From: Candidatus Omnitrophota bacterium
Lineage (GTDB): Bacteria > Omnitrophota > Omnitrophia > Omnitrophales > Aquincolibacteriaceae
Direction: 5' to 3'
Assembly: GCA_030698625.1 (NCBI GenBank)
Contig: JAUYMS010000046.1
Location: 1-56,347 of the forward strand
DNA length: 56,347 bases
Shown here: positions 7,943 through 16,972 of the stretch, one piece after another
Numbering within the stretch: the first letter of the stretch is position 1
How the letters are laid out: every line of letters starts with the position of its first letter
Notes under the pieces: generated by a model
What the model was told of the DNA's origin: nothing
Database searches by the model: none
The model's input: the letters and a program-made list of their open reading frames with translations, nothing else
Program-made: the position numbers and the translations under genes

Positions 7943-8695
7943 ATGACTGAGAGAAAAGAGATATCTTCCACGACCGCGATCGTCACCTGCCACAATTACG
8001 GGCGGTATCTGCCTCAATGTTTGGACAGCTTGCTGAATCAGACCCTTCCTTTTAAAAATATCATTCTGGTCGATGATGCCTCCGATGATGAGACTCACGA
8101 TGTCTGGGAGAGGCAATATCAGGATCGTGTCGGCTATGCGAGAGTCGATTTTGGTTCGCAGATGAAGGCCCGGCATTTCGGGGTCGAGCAGACCGAAAGC
8201 TCTTATATCGTGTGTGTCGATGCCGATGACTGGCTGTCAGCCACCTACCATCAACGCATGATCGAGCCTTTTCTGGAAGATCCCGAGGTAGGCCTGGCCT
8301 ACTGCGGCATGGAAATTGTGCGGGAGGGAGATGACCACAACTGGTTTCCTTATACGTGCCACGCCTTAATTCCTTTTGATCCTGATCTGCTCTGGCGGCA
8401 AAACTATTTCTCGACCGCGGTGATGATACGGAGGAGTGCCTGGCTCGGTGCGGAAAGGGAGTATGGCGTGAGGTTCCCAAACGGGAAGTATGCGCTCGAG
8501 GATTGGGACCACTGGCTTGAGATTACGGGCCGCGGATGGACCGCTCGGTTGGTCTCCGAAAGATTAATCTTCTACCGTATTCACGGCCAGAATACGAGCA
8601 GGGCCTCGTTCACCGGAGATACTTACGATGAGGATGCTTCCCGTCAAGTGCGGCAAAGGCACGCTCACCGATTTCGTGCTTCTTCAAAGCCGTGA
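7943..8695 (+). CDS. Family 2 glycosyltransferase, single domain
   Basis: The start ATG 7943 (250 residues, MTERKEISSTTAIVTCHNYG) is chosen because longer starts run back through the divergent promoter and the exporter gene. It has the GT-A nucleotide-binding pattern IILVDDASDDETHDVW, the metal site VDADDW and the acceptor-side motif EDWDHWLEITGRGW. It is closely related to the GT2 modules at 2065-2740 and 3500-4190, even at the nucleotide level, so it is a recent duplicate. Its end overlaps the convergent glycosyltransferase gene by 31 nt. It adds one sugar from a nucleotide sugar; which sugar cannot be told. Confidence 0.88.
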   Translation: MTERKEISSTTAIVTCHNYGRYLPQCLDSLLNQTLPFKNIILVDDASDDETHDVWERQYQDRVGYARVDFGSQMKARHFGVEQTESSYIVCVDADDWLSATYHQRMIEPFLEDPEVGLAYCGMEIVREGDDHNWFPYTCHALIPFDPDLLWRQNYFSTAVMIRRSAWLGAEREYGVRFPNGKYALEDWDHWLEITGRGWTARLVSERLIFYRIHGQNTSRASFTGDTYDEDASRQVRQRHAHRFRASSKP

Positions 8696-10683
8696 GGTTG
8701 TGAGTCTAGCTGTTTCCGCAATTCCACAATTTCATGTTCGGCCTTTCTTAAGGCGGCGGCAGTAAATGAAATATCCTTTTGGAGACGGAGGCGTTCGGAG
8801 CCCAGGCTTTGAACGGCAAAAGCCAGTTCTTTGAACGGTGCCGGCAGATCAAAATAAGGCCGCGTTGCCTGGAAGTGAGAATGGTCGGCGTTGGTGTCAA
8901 GGTTGCCTTCGCCGGATACACGGTAGTCGTACAAGGATTCGGGGGTGACTTCAAAGCGGAATCCCTTGATCGCGACGCGCTGAAAGAATTCCCAGTCCTC
9001 GTGGCAGCATCCGAAGTCTTCGGAAAAGCCGCCGAGCTCATAGAAAACATCCCTGCGCACGAGGGCTTGAGCGTCGCCGTAACAATTACGGAACATGCCT
9101 GATACCGGATCGCCGCCGAGCGGGAGCCAGCGCATCGGTGGAAGATCCTTGCCGTTATCCTCTTCGAAGCGGTCATGGGCGCATGTGACCACAGCGGCAT
9201 TCGTGGCCTCCGCGATGCGTACCAGGGAGGTAAGACAATGGGGCTTTGCCGTATTGTCGTCGTCGTGAAACAGCAGGTACTTTCCCTTTGCGTTGTCTGC
9301 AGCGCGATTGCGAGCTGCACCGATGTGACGATTGGGTTGCCGGATAAGTGTCCAACCCCGACTTTGGAATTTTTCGGATAGACTGTGGAGATAGCTTAGG
9401 GCACTCGGGACAGTGCTTCCGTCATCAACTAAAATGATCTCATATGACTTATAGTCCTGACGCTCCAGGTGCTCGAGGGCTTGCTGCAAGTAGGCGGCAC
9501 GGTTTCTGTGGATCAGACAAATGCTGACGAGGGAGGAAGAGTTTACAGGGCTAATCGGTTGCGATTCTATTTTTGACGGCCATACGGTTGTTTCACGGGG
9601 TCCTGTTTTCGGGCGAGGCGCCGCCGCCGTTTTGGTCACGGCTCGCGAAAGTATGCGGGCGATGTCGGAGGGCACGGGATCAAATAAGATTTTCCCGGCG
9701 TCTTCCGCACGAATGAGGTCGGGGATCTCCCCGAGCCGGCTCGTCAGGAAATGTATTCCGCATTCTAATAAGTGTCGCACTAGATAGGGTGGAGGCGCGT
9801 CCAAGAACGGCAAAACGGCAAGGCGGCCCTTGTCTTTCAAATAATCTATGACGCGGCTGTGTTCCCAACCCGATTGTATCCGCCACTCAAATTGCCAATC
9901 CCGGGCCCGAGTCCTCACGTAGTCAGCACCGTCAACGCCCCGCTCCTGCCCCGAATCTCCGAGAAAGGTGACGCTAAAAGGGAGAGGCACTTCAATCCCC
10001 GCGATCATTTCAACGGCATCACAAAAAATGGCCAGACCCGCGGCAGTTTCGAGGCGTCCTAAAAAAACGACTTCGTTCGGGCTCCCGATTTCAGCTGAGG
10101 ATTCGTGCTGGGAAAAACTCATCGGGAGATTCCAGATTTGACTTTTGTTTGGAAGTTCCCAGTCTTGATCCCGCATCCAATCGTCGACGGACCGGCTCGT
10201 CGAAACAATGAGATCAGCCAATTCGACGGATCTTTTTTCCGTGTAATGGATATAGAGATCGGGAATGGTCAGGAACTCATGATTGGAGCGAATCCGGCAT
10301 AGCGTGGGGCTCGTCACGAGAATGTTTAAACGCGTCTCTGCAAAACTCTCGCCCTGACTTTTTTCGATTAAACTGTAATAACCGAGCCCTCCTCGGAGGG
10401 CAAAGACGACTTCGTCGAAACTCCGGCTTTTCAGCCATTGCAGGACCTCATAGCTTTCCACAAGATGAAGCGCGTTGTGATAATTTCTGACCGGCGGTTG
10501 TATCGGAAGGATGTGGAGAGTGACTCCCTCGGGGACAGATACAGGTGAGGGCGAGTGTGTCCGTAACCAATGCACGTGATGGCCCTGACTGAGAAGCCGG
10601 TCGGTGAGATCTCCGCAGGCCAACGCTAGGTCGTCCGTGTTGAAGGTGCCGGGGAATTCCGGACTTACGACGCAAAAATTCAT
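8665..10683 (-). CDS. GT4-like / GT2 fusion glycosyltransferase
   Basis: ATG 10683 gives 672 residues beginning MNFCVVSPEFPGTFNTDDLA; ATG 10689 is the upstream alternative but sits only one nt after a TATAAT. Residues 1-350 look like a GT-B (GT4/GT1) transferase with an N-terminal Rossmann fold and a later IPDLIRAEDAGKILFDP segment like the donor-binding end of the family. Residues about 383-600 are a GT2 domain with ICLIHRNRAAYLQQALEHL, VDDGST, and metal site HDDDN. The last 60 residues (RLRLQKDIS...EHEIVELRKQLDS) are predicted coiled coil. Such two-fold fusions may add two sugars in sequence. It is the only minus-strand gene between 7.9 and 37.9 kb. Confidence 0.82.
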   Translation of the reverse strand: MNFCVVSPEFPGTFNTDDLALACGDLTDRLLSQGHHVHWLRTHSPSPVSVPEGVTLHILPIQPPVRNYHNALHLVESYEVLQWLKSRSFDEVVFALRGGLGYYSLIEKSQGESFAETRLNILVTSPTLCRIRSNHEFLTIPDLYIHYTEKRSVELADLIVSTSRSVDDWMRDQDWELPNKSQIWNLPMSFSQHESSAEIGSPNEVVFLGRLETAAGLAIFCDAVEMIAGIEVPLPFSVTFLGDSGQERGVDGADYVRTRARDWQFEWRIQSGWEHSRVIDYLKDKGRLAVLPFLDAPPPYLVRHLLECGIHFLTSRLGEIPDLIRAEDAGKILFDPVPSDIARILSRAVTKTAAAPRPKTGPRETTVWPSKIESQPISPVNSSSLVSICLIHRNRAAYLQQALEHLERQDYKSYEIILVDDGSTVPSALSYLHSLSEKFQSRGWTLIRQPNRHIGAARNRAADNAKGKYLLFHDDDNTAKPHCLTSLVRIAEATNAAVVTCAHDRFEEDNGKDLPPMRWLPLGGDPVSGMFRNCYGDAQALVRRDVFYELGGFSEDFGCCHEDWEFFQRVAIKGFRFEVTPESLYDYRVSGEGNLDTNADHSHFQATRPYFDLPAPFKELAFAVQSLGSERLRLQKDISFTAAALRKAEHEIVELRKQLDSQPHGFEEARNR

Positions 10684-10690
10684 GAGCATT

Positions 10691-10696
10691 ATTATA
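10691..10696 (-). promoter_or_regulatory. -10 box TATAAT before the GT4-GT2 fusion gene
   Basis: On the minus strand TATAAT lies exactly 7 nt before ATG 10683, so a transcript starting at the usual distance would begin at or next to the start codon. No Shine-Dalgarno sequence precedes it. The -35 region is not recognisable. Confidence 0.5.
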
Positions 10697-10791
10697 CCCG
10701 CAGAAACCCTCGCAAGCGTCCTTAATTTGCTTGCATCCCCTGGGGTCCTAGGCTAACATCGTGACGTTTCCAGCCCCCTAGAAGGAATGCC

Positions 10792-11730
10792 GTGAGTTCA
10801 ACCCTGGACTTTGATCCCAAGACACTGCCTTGGTTTGACAAGGACACCTTTGATAGCGACCTGCCCCGGCGCGTCCGAATGGGACAAGTGACTCCGCGCG
10901 AAGCCGTTTTGTTGCGTCAGTGGCGGCGCGACGGTTTTGTGATCCTGCGGGGCGTCGTGGAACACGACTTGATAGACCGGATGCTGGCCGATTACGAACG
11001 TGCCTGGGAGGAACGGCCCGTCTGCCGTTTGTTGGTGCAGGGAGAAGGGTTGATATGGTTGCGTACGGCCAGGCCCCGTAGTGAATACCCTCATCACCAT
11101 TATCGTCTGCTGGATTTTCATAATCTTTCCGATGCTGCAGCCTCGATCATGTTGCATCCGGGTATCGCACGTTTTTTGTCTATTCTCTTCGATGACATAC
11201 CCCGGGCAATGCAGACCCTCTTTTTTGAGTATTCAAGCGAACAAAAGACCCATCAAGACTTTGCTTATGTGCAGTCGGGTATTTTGTCTCATTTGGCGGC
11301 GTCATGGGTGGCCTGTGACGATGCCGACGAAGAAAATGGAGCTGTTTACTATTACGCCGGATCTCACAGAATCCAGAAATTCGACTTTGGCGACAATTCC
11401 ATCACACTGCATGATCGGGATTTTGGCAAAGCGGTCGGCTTTGAGCAATATGTCGAGGCGCAATGCCTAGAGCGCGATCAGGAAAAGAGAATCGTATGTC
11501 TGAAAAAGGGAGACGTTTTATTGTGGCACTCGGCACTAGTCCATGGGGGCGGGCTGGCGCGCAATCGCGAAAAGAAACGCAGGAGTTTGGTGTCCCATTA
11601 TACCAGCAGCGGCGCCTACCCGCGTGATAGGCGCCATCCCCATGTTGTGCCGACATCGATCGCTTTGAACGGGGGTCTTTACTATGCTTGTGAATATCCC
11701 GGTCACGTCGAGGGGGTTTATCGTGCCTGA
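10792..11730 (+). CDS. Phytanoyl-CoA dioxygenase (PhyH) family Fe(II)/2-oxoglutarate oxygenase
   Basis: The GTG start is preceded by AGAAGGA at 10780-10786, a good ribosome binding site. The 312-residue protein shows the facial-triad pattern HQD (H154, D156) and a distal histidine in LVHGGG (H251), followed by R264 in KKRRSLVSHY that would bind 2-oxoglutarate. The family hydroxylates small molecules or sugar-linked groups. Here, inside a glycan locus, it may modify a sugar or lipid carrier; this is inferred from position. The next gene starts at GTG 11723 inside its 3' end, so both are probably translated together. Length is typical of the family and nothing looks broken. Confidence 0.85.
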   Translation: MSSTLDFDPKTLPWFDKDTFDSDLPRRVRMGQVTPREAVLLRQWRRDGFVILRGVVEHDLIDRMLADYERAWEERPVCRLLVQGEGLIWLRTARPRSEYPHHHYRLLDFHNLSDAAASIMLHPGIARFLSILFDDIPRAMQTLFFEYSSEQKTHQDFAYVQSGILSHLAASWVACDDADEENGAVYYYAGSHRIQKFDFGDNSITLHDRDFGKAVGFEQYVEAQCLERDQEKRIVCLKKGDVLLWHSALVHGGGLARNREKKRRSLVSHYTSSGAYPRDRRHPHVVPTSIALNGGLYYACEYPGHVEGVYRA

Positions 11731-14245
11731 GCTTGCGCCTTCAATTAATGAAGTTGTTCGCAAGCCCGACTTATCACGGGATTCGGCAGCGACAGCTGCC
11801 GTATGTACTGTGGCTTCGGCAAATTATCTGGCCCATGTCCGTGCTTTTACCAAGACTCTAAAGACCTATGACCCCGAAAGACGCGTCATTGTGCTGCTCG
11901 TGGATCGTCTGGAACCGGACTTCGACGCGGCTAAGGAGGCTTTTGAAATAATTCAAGTTGAAGAGCTCGACAATATCCCCAACCCAGACACCTTCTTCTT
12001 TAAATACAGTGTGCTGGAACTGAATACGGCCGTAAAACCGTACTTCTTTGAATATCTATTTAGGCAATATGGAATTCACAAACTCGTCTTTTGCGATCCC
12101 GATGTGGCTTTCTTTGATCGCATGGATAGTGTCTGGAAGCTTTTAGAAGAGCAGTCCATTGTTCTCACGCCGCATATCCTGGAGCCTTATTCGGACGGTT
12201 TCTGGCCTGATGAATTGCAGATTAACCGGGCGGGGATCTATAATCTGGGTTTTATTGGTATGTCGGATAGGCCCTCGACACATGCATTCCTTCGGTGGTG
12301 GAAAGACCGCCTGTATGACCAATGTTTCCAGGACTTGGAGTCCGGCATGCATGTCGATCAGAAATGGGTCAATTTTGCGCCCGTGTTCTTTGAAGGCACT
12401 CACACGCTGAGGGATCCGGCTTACAATATTGCTTACTGGAATCTCCATAGTTCAGGGAAGTCTCTGGAGATGCGCGACGGCCGTCTTTGGATTTCAGGAA
12501 AGCCTGCGGCATTCTTTCACTTCAGCGGATTTGACCCTAAAAATCCGGCCAAAATCTCGATCCATCAAAATCGCTTCCGGCTCAAAGACCTCCCGAATCT
12601 CAGACCCCTTTTGAATGGGTACCGTGATCTCCTGCTGGAATGCGGGTATGAGGCATCATCCCGCTGTCCGTATGCCTATGGCCGCTTTGACAACGGAGTC
12701 CGTATTCCGAAGGTGGCGCGGCAAATTTACCGCAAATTGGGTAAAGAAAAGGCGCGTTTCGGAAATCCCTACCGTGCTGACGGATTTTCGAGTTTTTTCA
12801 GGTTTCTAGTACAGTCGGCCAATTCCATATGGCTCAGCAATCATTTCGTGCCGGTTTCGCGGGTGGTCTGGGGGATCTATGACCATCGCAGGGACCTTCG
12901 CAAAAAGTGGCGCGATCCTCTCGGCAAAGACTGGCCCGCCTTTCGAAGATGGCTTAAAAACCATGCCGAGGCCGACCTGGGCATTGACCTTGTCTTTCTT
13001 CCTAAGGAGACGGGGCGGAGCGGGTGGGGAAAGCCTCTGAATCACTGGTTTTGGGCGGCGTGGGTACTGGTGCGGGATCTCCTGTGGTGCGCCAGGCAAT
13101 GGGTCCACAATCTGCGAAGAAAGAACCCTTCCCGTATTCAGCCGCATAGGAGTCCGACCTTCGGAGCGAACGTTGCCGGTTATGTGCATGGAAAATTCAG
13201 CCTGGGAGATATTGCAAGGTCCGTCATCGGAGCTTTGGAATCCGCTACCGTACCCGTTGCCGTTAACCCTTTACGGGATCCCAATCACCGTTATGAGGGC
13301 GGGTCTCACGTCTTTTATTCTGATGAAAATCCGTATCAGTTCAATTTGATCGTTGTTAACGCCGATCATAGCGAGTGGTTTCGCCAGAAGAGAGGGTGGG
13401 ACTATTTCCAGGAGCGCTCGAGCATCGGAATCTGGTTCTGGGAATTATCTCAGTTTCCGGCCGAGTGGTTTCCGAGTTTCCGGTTCTACCGGGAGATTTG
13501 GGTCGGAAGTAGTTTCTGCCAGGAAAGCATTGCCCGCATTTCGCCCATTCCCGTCGTCAAAATGACCTTCCCGGTCCTGATGGAAAAAAGAGAGGGAGGA
13601 CGCGATCGCTTCGGTTTGAATGAAGAGGAGTATATTTTCCTGTTCAGTTTTGATTTTCTCAGTATTCTTGAGCGGAAGAATCCGCTGGCGGTCATAGAGG
13701 CCTTTGCCCGCGCATTTCACAAGACGGATAAAGCAACACTGATGATCAAGACGATTAACGGGCACCATTCGCCCGAGCAAATGAAGCAGCTCGAACAAAC
13801 CGCGCGGGACCTCAAGGTTCGGATTCTGGACGAATGTGTTTCCGAGGAAGATATGGCGAAGCTCATGAATGCCTGTGACTGTTTTGTCTCTCTGCACCGT
13901 GCCGAAGGTTTGGGGCGCGGCATGGCACAGGCGATGTATCTCGGCAAGCCGGTGATCGCGACCGGCTATTCGGGGAATATGGATTTTATGAACGGGCAGA
14001 ACAGTTATTTGGTGGATTATAAGCTCGTGGAGCTTGCCGGCAATTTTGGTCCCTACCGAAAGGGCAGCGTCTGGGCCGAGCCGGACATTGAACAGGCGGC
14101 CGTTCTGATGCGGGCTGTCTATGAGAATCGGTCGGCTGCCCAGGCAAAGGGGGAGCGGGCCGCCCGTGATATCACCGAACGGATGTCGCTGCAGCGCTGT
14201 GGCGAAGAAATGGCGGCGCGCCTGCGCCTGCTCGCAGGCAATTAG
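11723..14245 (+). CDS. GT-A / GT-B fusion glycosyltransferase, copy 1
   Basis: I choose GTG 11723 because GAGGGGG lies 6 nt upstream and the resulting N-terminus VPELAPSI aligns with the start MQELAPTI of the following paralogue. The 840-residue protein has an N-terminal GT-A-like domain (about 25-300) with the metal site CDPDVAFF (D125, D127), a linker, and a C-terminal GT4 domain (about 480-835) with WFWELSQFPAEW, FSFDFLSILERKNP, SLHRAEGLGRGMAQAMYLG and GKPVIAT. In the usual GT4 EX7E motif the second Glu is replaced by Gln. It overlaps the dioxygenase gene by 8 nt and lies 2 nt before copy 2. It is likely a cytoplasmic transferase of the same glycan. Confidence 0.85.
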   Translation: MPELAPSINEVVRKPDLSRDSAATAAVCTVASANYLAHVRAFTKTLKTYDPERRVIVLLVDRLEPDFDAAKEAFEIIQVEELDNIPNPDTFFFKYSVLELNTAVKPYFFEYLFRQYGIHKLVFCDPDVAFFDRMDSVWKLLEEQSIVLTPHILEPYSDGFWPDELQINRAGIYNLGFIGMSDRPSTHAFLRWWKDRLYDQCFQDLESGMHVDQKWVNFAPVFFEGTHTLRDPAYNIAYWNLHSSGKSLEMRDGRLWISGKPAAFFHFSGFDPKNPAKISIHQNRFRLKDLPNLRPLLNGYRDLLLECGYEASSRCPYAYGRFDNGVRIPKVARQIYRKLGKEKARFGNPYRADGFSSFFRFLVQSANSIWLSNHFVPVSRVVWGIYDHRRDLRKKWRDPLGKDWPAFRRWLKNHAEADLGIDLVFLPKETGRSGWGKPLNHWFWAAWVLVRDLLWCARQWVHNLRRKNPSRIQPHRSPTFGANVAGYVHGKFSLGDIARSVIGALESATVPVAVNPLRDPNHRYEGGSHVFYSDENPYQFNLIVVNADHSEWFRQKRGWDYFQERSSIGIWFWELSQFPAEWFPSFRFYREIWVGSSFCQESIARISPIPVVKMTFPVLMEKREGGRDRFGLNEEEYIFLFSFDFLSILERKNPLAVIEAFARAFHKTDKATLMIKTINGHHSPEQMKQLEQTARDLKVRILDECVSEEDMAKLMNACDCFVSLHRAEGLGRGMAQAMYLGKPVIATGYSGNMDFMNGQNSYLVDYKLVELAGNFGPYRKGSVWAEPDIEQAAVLMRAVYENRSAAQAKGERAARDITERMSLQRCGEEMAARLRLLAGN

Positions 14246-14247
14246 CC

Positions 14248-16725
14248 GTGCAGGAGCTCGCACCCACGATCGAGACAGTCGCCGCGACTTCCGTTGTCTG
14301 CACGATTGCAACAAAGAGGCAACTGGGGCATGTTCGCGTATTTGCCGAGACGCTCCGCAAGCATGAGCCGGCCAGGCGCATCCTCGTGCTTCTCACCGAC
14401 CGGATCGAATCCTGTTTTGACCCTTTGGGGGAAGGCTTCGAAATTATTCTCATCGAAGATCTCGATACGATTCCCGACCCTCGCTCATTTTTCTTTAAGT
14501 ACAATGAGAAGGAACTTCAGGCGGCAGTCAGGCCGTATTTTTTTGATTATCTTTTAACTCGTTGCGGTGTCGGGAATTTGGTTTTCTGTGATCCTGCCGT
14601 CGCCTTTTTCGGCCCGATGGATACGCTGTGGAAACTTTTAGAGCGGCACCCTATGGTTTTGGAATTGGGTATCATGGAGCCCTACTATGACCATGCTTCA
14701 GCCGGAGAAATTCTTATTACGCACACGAGTGTTTCCACGCTGGGTTTTGTGGCCTTAAAGCACTCGGCGTCGACGACCCGGTTTTTAGATTGGTGGAAAG
14801 AGAAATCCTACGACCACCGCTATGAGAATGTGGAACGCGGCTTTCATATGGATGAAGAGTGGGTGAATTTTGCCCTCTTCTATTGTGAGGATATCCATGT
14901 CATTCGCGATCCCGCTTATATCACCGCCTCTTGGAACGTTTGGCATCGGGGCAAGAATCTGAAATTCGAAGCGAATCAGGTCAGCCTTAACGGGAACCGC
15001 GTATCCCTTTTCCATTTTAACGCTTTTGAGCGAAAGCAAATGTGGGACTCCCCGGCAGAAGACCTTCTGAATCTGGAGCGGTTGTTTGCCGATTATCGTA
15101 GCCGCTTGAACGCGGTGGGGCAATCACGGGTAAAGCGTTGGGTCTATGCGTTTGACCGCTTCGATAACGGTGCTCGTATTCCACAGACAGCGCGGGAACT
15201 CTATCGGAAAACGCCGGATGCCGCAGCGCGATTCGGGAACCCGTTTGCGGCGGCGGGTATGGCGAGTTATTTTAACTTTCTCAGCGAGCCCGATTCGGGG
15301 ATCCCGCGGTTGTTTCGGGAAATCCATGAATCGCGCCCGGATCTGCAACAAGCGTTTCCCGATCCGGAAGGACAAGACAAACGAGCCTTCCTGCGCTGGA
15401 CAGCCGTGAGCGGGCGCGTGGAGTACGGGCTAGATCCCGCTTTTTATCGGGCGGCACGCATTCCCTACCATTCCTGGCGGTTACGACTGCCGCGCCTACT
15501 GGAAGCGGCTATTCTGCGGTGGAAATCAAGCATTTGGCCGGAGATCACAAACTCCTGGCAGAAGTGGATCTGGAAGAGGCGAACAATGCAGGGACGCGGT
15601 CTGAGCGCTTCGGAAACCTGCGGCGTCAATATCATAGGATATCTTCAAGGCGAATTCGGCATCGCGGAAGCCACGCGCTGTTATATTGCGGCCGTAAAGG
15701 CCTCCGGTGTTCCGTCGGTCCTGAAGAATGTTAGCGCTCCGCACCATTCCAACCGCGATAGTAGCATTGATCTCGAGGACACAAAGCACGATTACCCCAT
15801 CCAAATGGTCAATGTCAATTTCGACCGGGTATACAGCTATTGGCGCGAGCAGTCGCAGGGCAAATGGAAGAAAAAATACCAGATCGGTGTCTGGTTCTGG
15901 GAGCTTGCCGAGTTTCCGAACGAATGGTTATCGGCGTTTCGTTACTACAGAGAAATATGGGTTGCGAGTACCTTTTGCCAGGAGGCGATTGCCGCAATAT
16001 CCCCGATTCCGGTCCTTAAAATGGATATCCCGATACTCTTTACTAAAACAGAAATTCAAAGAGAGCGGTTCGGTTGGCTGCCGGATGAAATGATTTTTCT
16101 GTTCTGTTTTGATTTTTCGAGTTTCTTCGAACGGAAAAATGTCCTGGGTTTGGTGGAGGCCTTTCGGAAGGCCTTCGGGCCGGATGAAAGGGTTCGCCTG
16201 GTGATCAAATCGATTAATTCCGACGCTTCACACCGCATTCGCGGTCAGCGTGAGCTCTTGGGCAAGGTTGCGGAAGGGCTCCGCGTTCAATTTATTGATG
16301 AGTGCCTGGAGCGCAAAGTCGTGGACGGCCTGATGAATTCCTGTGACTGTTATGTTTCGCTGCATCGCTCAGAAGGTTTCGGCTTGCCGTTGGCTCAGGC
16401 CATGGCGCTCGGCAAACCGGTGATCGCAACTCGTTACGGGGGGAACACCGAATTCATGACGCCGGAAAATAGTTTTTTGGTCGATTACAAGCTCACTGAA
16501 TTAGAAGGAAACTTCGGGCCCTACCACCGCGGAGCCGTCTGGGCAGAACCCGACACCGACCATGCCGCACAACTGATGCGTTATGTTTATGAAAACAGAG
16601 AAGCCGCTCAGGTGACGGCATTTCGTGCTGCAGAGGACATGCGCCGATTCCGAACGCCTGAAATCTGCGGTAAAAAAATAAAAGCACGACTCAATCTTAT
16701 CCATGATGAGTTCCTCAGTGATTGA
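14248..16725 (+). CDS. GT-A / GT-B fusion glycosyltransferase, copy 2
   Basis: This GTG-started 825-residue protein is a full-length tandem paralogue of the preceding gene. The N-terminal GT-A-like domain has CDPAVAFF at 114-121, so the second Asp of the DXD-like metal site in copy 1 is an Ala here. The C-terminal GT4 domain keeps the classical loop SLHRSEGFGLPLAQAM, again with Gln in place of the second Glu of EX7E, followed by GKPVIATRYGGNTEFM. The two copies may have diverged to use different donors, or this copy may have an inactive GT-A half (inferred). It ends the glycan cluster; an AT-rich spacer and the promoter of the giant gene follow. Confidence 0.85.
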   Translation: MQELAPTIETVAATSVVCTIATKRQLGHVRVFAETLRKHEPARRILVLLTDRIESCFDPLGEGFEIILIEDLDTIPDPRSFFFKYNEKELQAAVRPYFFDYLLTRCGVGNLVFCDPAVAFFGPMDTLWKLLERHPMVLELGIMEPYYDHASAGEILITHTSVSTLGFVALKHSASTTRFLDWWKEKSYDHRYENVERGFHMDEEWVNFALFYCEDIHVIRDPAYITASWNVWHRGKNLKFEANQVSLNGNRVSLFHFNAFERKQMWDSPAEDLLNLERLFADYRSRLNAVGQSRVKRWVYAFDRFDNGARIPQTARELYRKTPDAAARFGNPFAAAGMASYFNFLSEPDSGIPRLFREIHESRPDLQQAFPDPEGQDKRAFLRWTAVSGRVEYGLDPAFYRAARIPYHSWRLRLPRLLEAAILRWKSSIWPEITNSWQKWIWKRRTMQGRGLSASETCGVNIIGYLQGEFGIAEATRCYIAAVKASGVPSVLKNVSAPHHSNRDSSIDLEDTKHDYPIQMVNVNFDRVYSYWREQSQGKWKKKYQIGVWFWELAEFPNEWLSAFRYYREIWVASTFCQEAIAAISPIPVLKMDIPILFTKTEIQRERFGWLPDEMIFLFCFDFSSFFERKNVLGLVEAFRKAFGPDERVRLVIKSINSDASHRIRGQRELLGKVAEGLRVQFIDECLERKVVDGLMNSCDCYVSLHRSEGFGLPLAQAMALGKPVIATRYGGNTEFMTPENSFLVDYKLTELEGNFGPYHRGAVWAEPDTDHAAQLMRYVYENREAAQVTAFRAAEDMRRFRTPEICGKKIKARLNLIHDEFLSD

Positions 16726-16972
16726 GCGGCGGTATTAGATATTGCAACTCGTCGTTTCGTATTGAATTCAACATGCTGTCATAAGAGTTAGGTTTTGTTA
16801 TAAACTTAATACTTATTAAATTATCTTAAGAAGCGTATTGACAATGACTTACACGTATGTTACGCTTCTGCTACATTCAGCATATGAAAAGTATTTGAAA
16901 AGTTGAATGTGATGCAAAGCAGGAAGACGGGGGAAAACACGGGGGGAAATACGAGACTCAGAGGGTTTTCGA
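16726..16972. other. AT-rich spacer upstream of the giant gene
   Basis: The 247-nt spacer is markedly richer in A and T than the surrounding coding DNA, especially 16785-16835. A promoter is visible at 16838-16866 and a ribosome binding site at about 16959-16965. A small frame from 16903 is out of frame with the giant gene and lacks recognisable content, so I do not call it. Confidence 0.6.
16838..16866 (+). promoter_or_regulatory. Sigma70-like promoter with extended -10 for the giant gene
   Basis: A perfect -35 TTGACA (16838-16843) is followed by a 17-nt spacer and TACGCT (16861-16866). A TGT directly before the box (16858-16860) makes an extended -10 element. Transcription would start near 16873, giving a leader of about 100 nt before GTG 16973. 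This is the best-formed promoter in the window. Confidence 0.6.

Noticed and set aside
13445-14314. Minus-strand open frame of 289 codons across the end of the first GT-A/GT-B gene
   Set aside because: The plus strand encodes a clear GT4 domain here; the antisense product has no recognisable motif and is Arg/Ala/His-rich as expected for a shadow frame.
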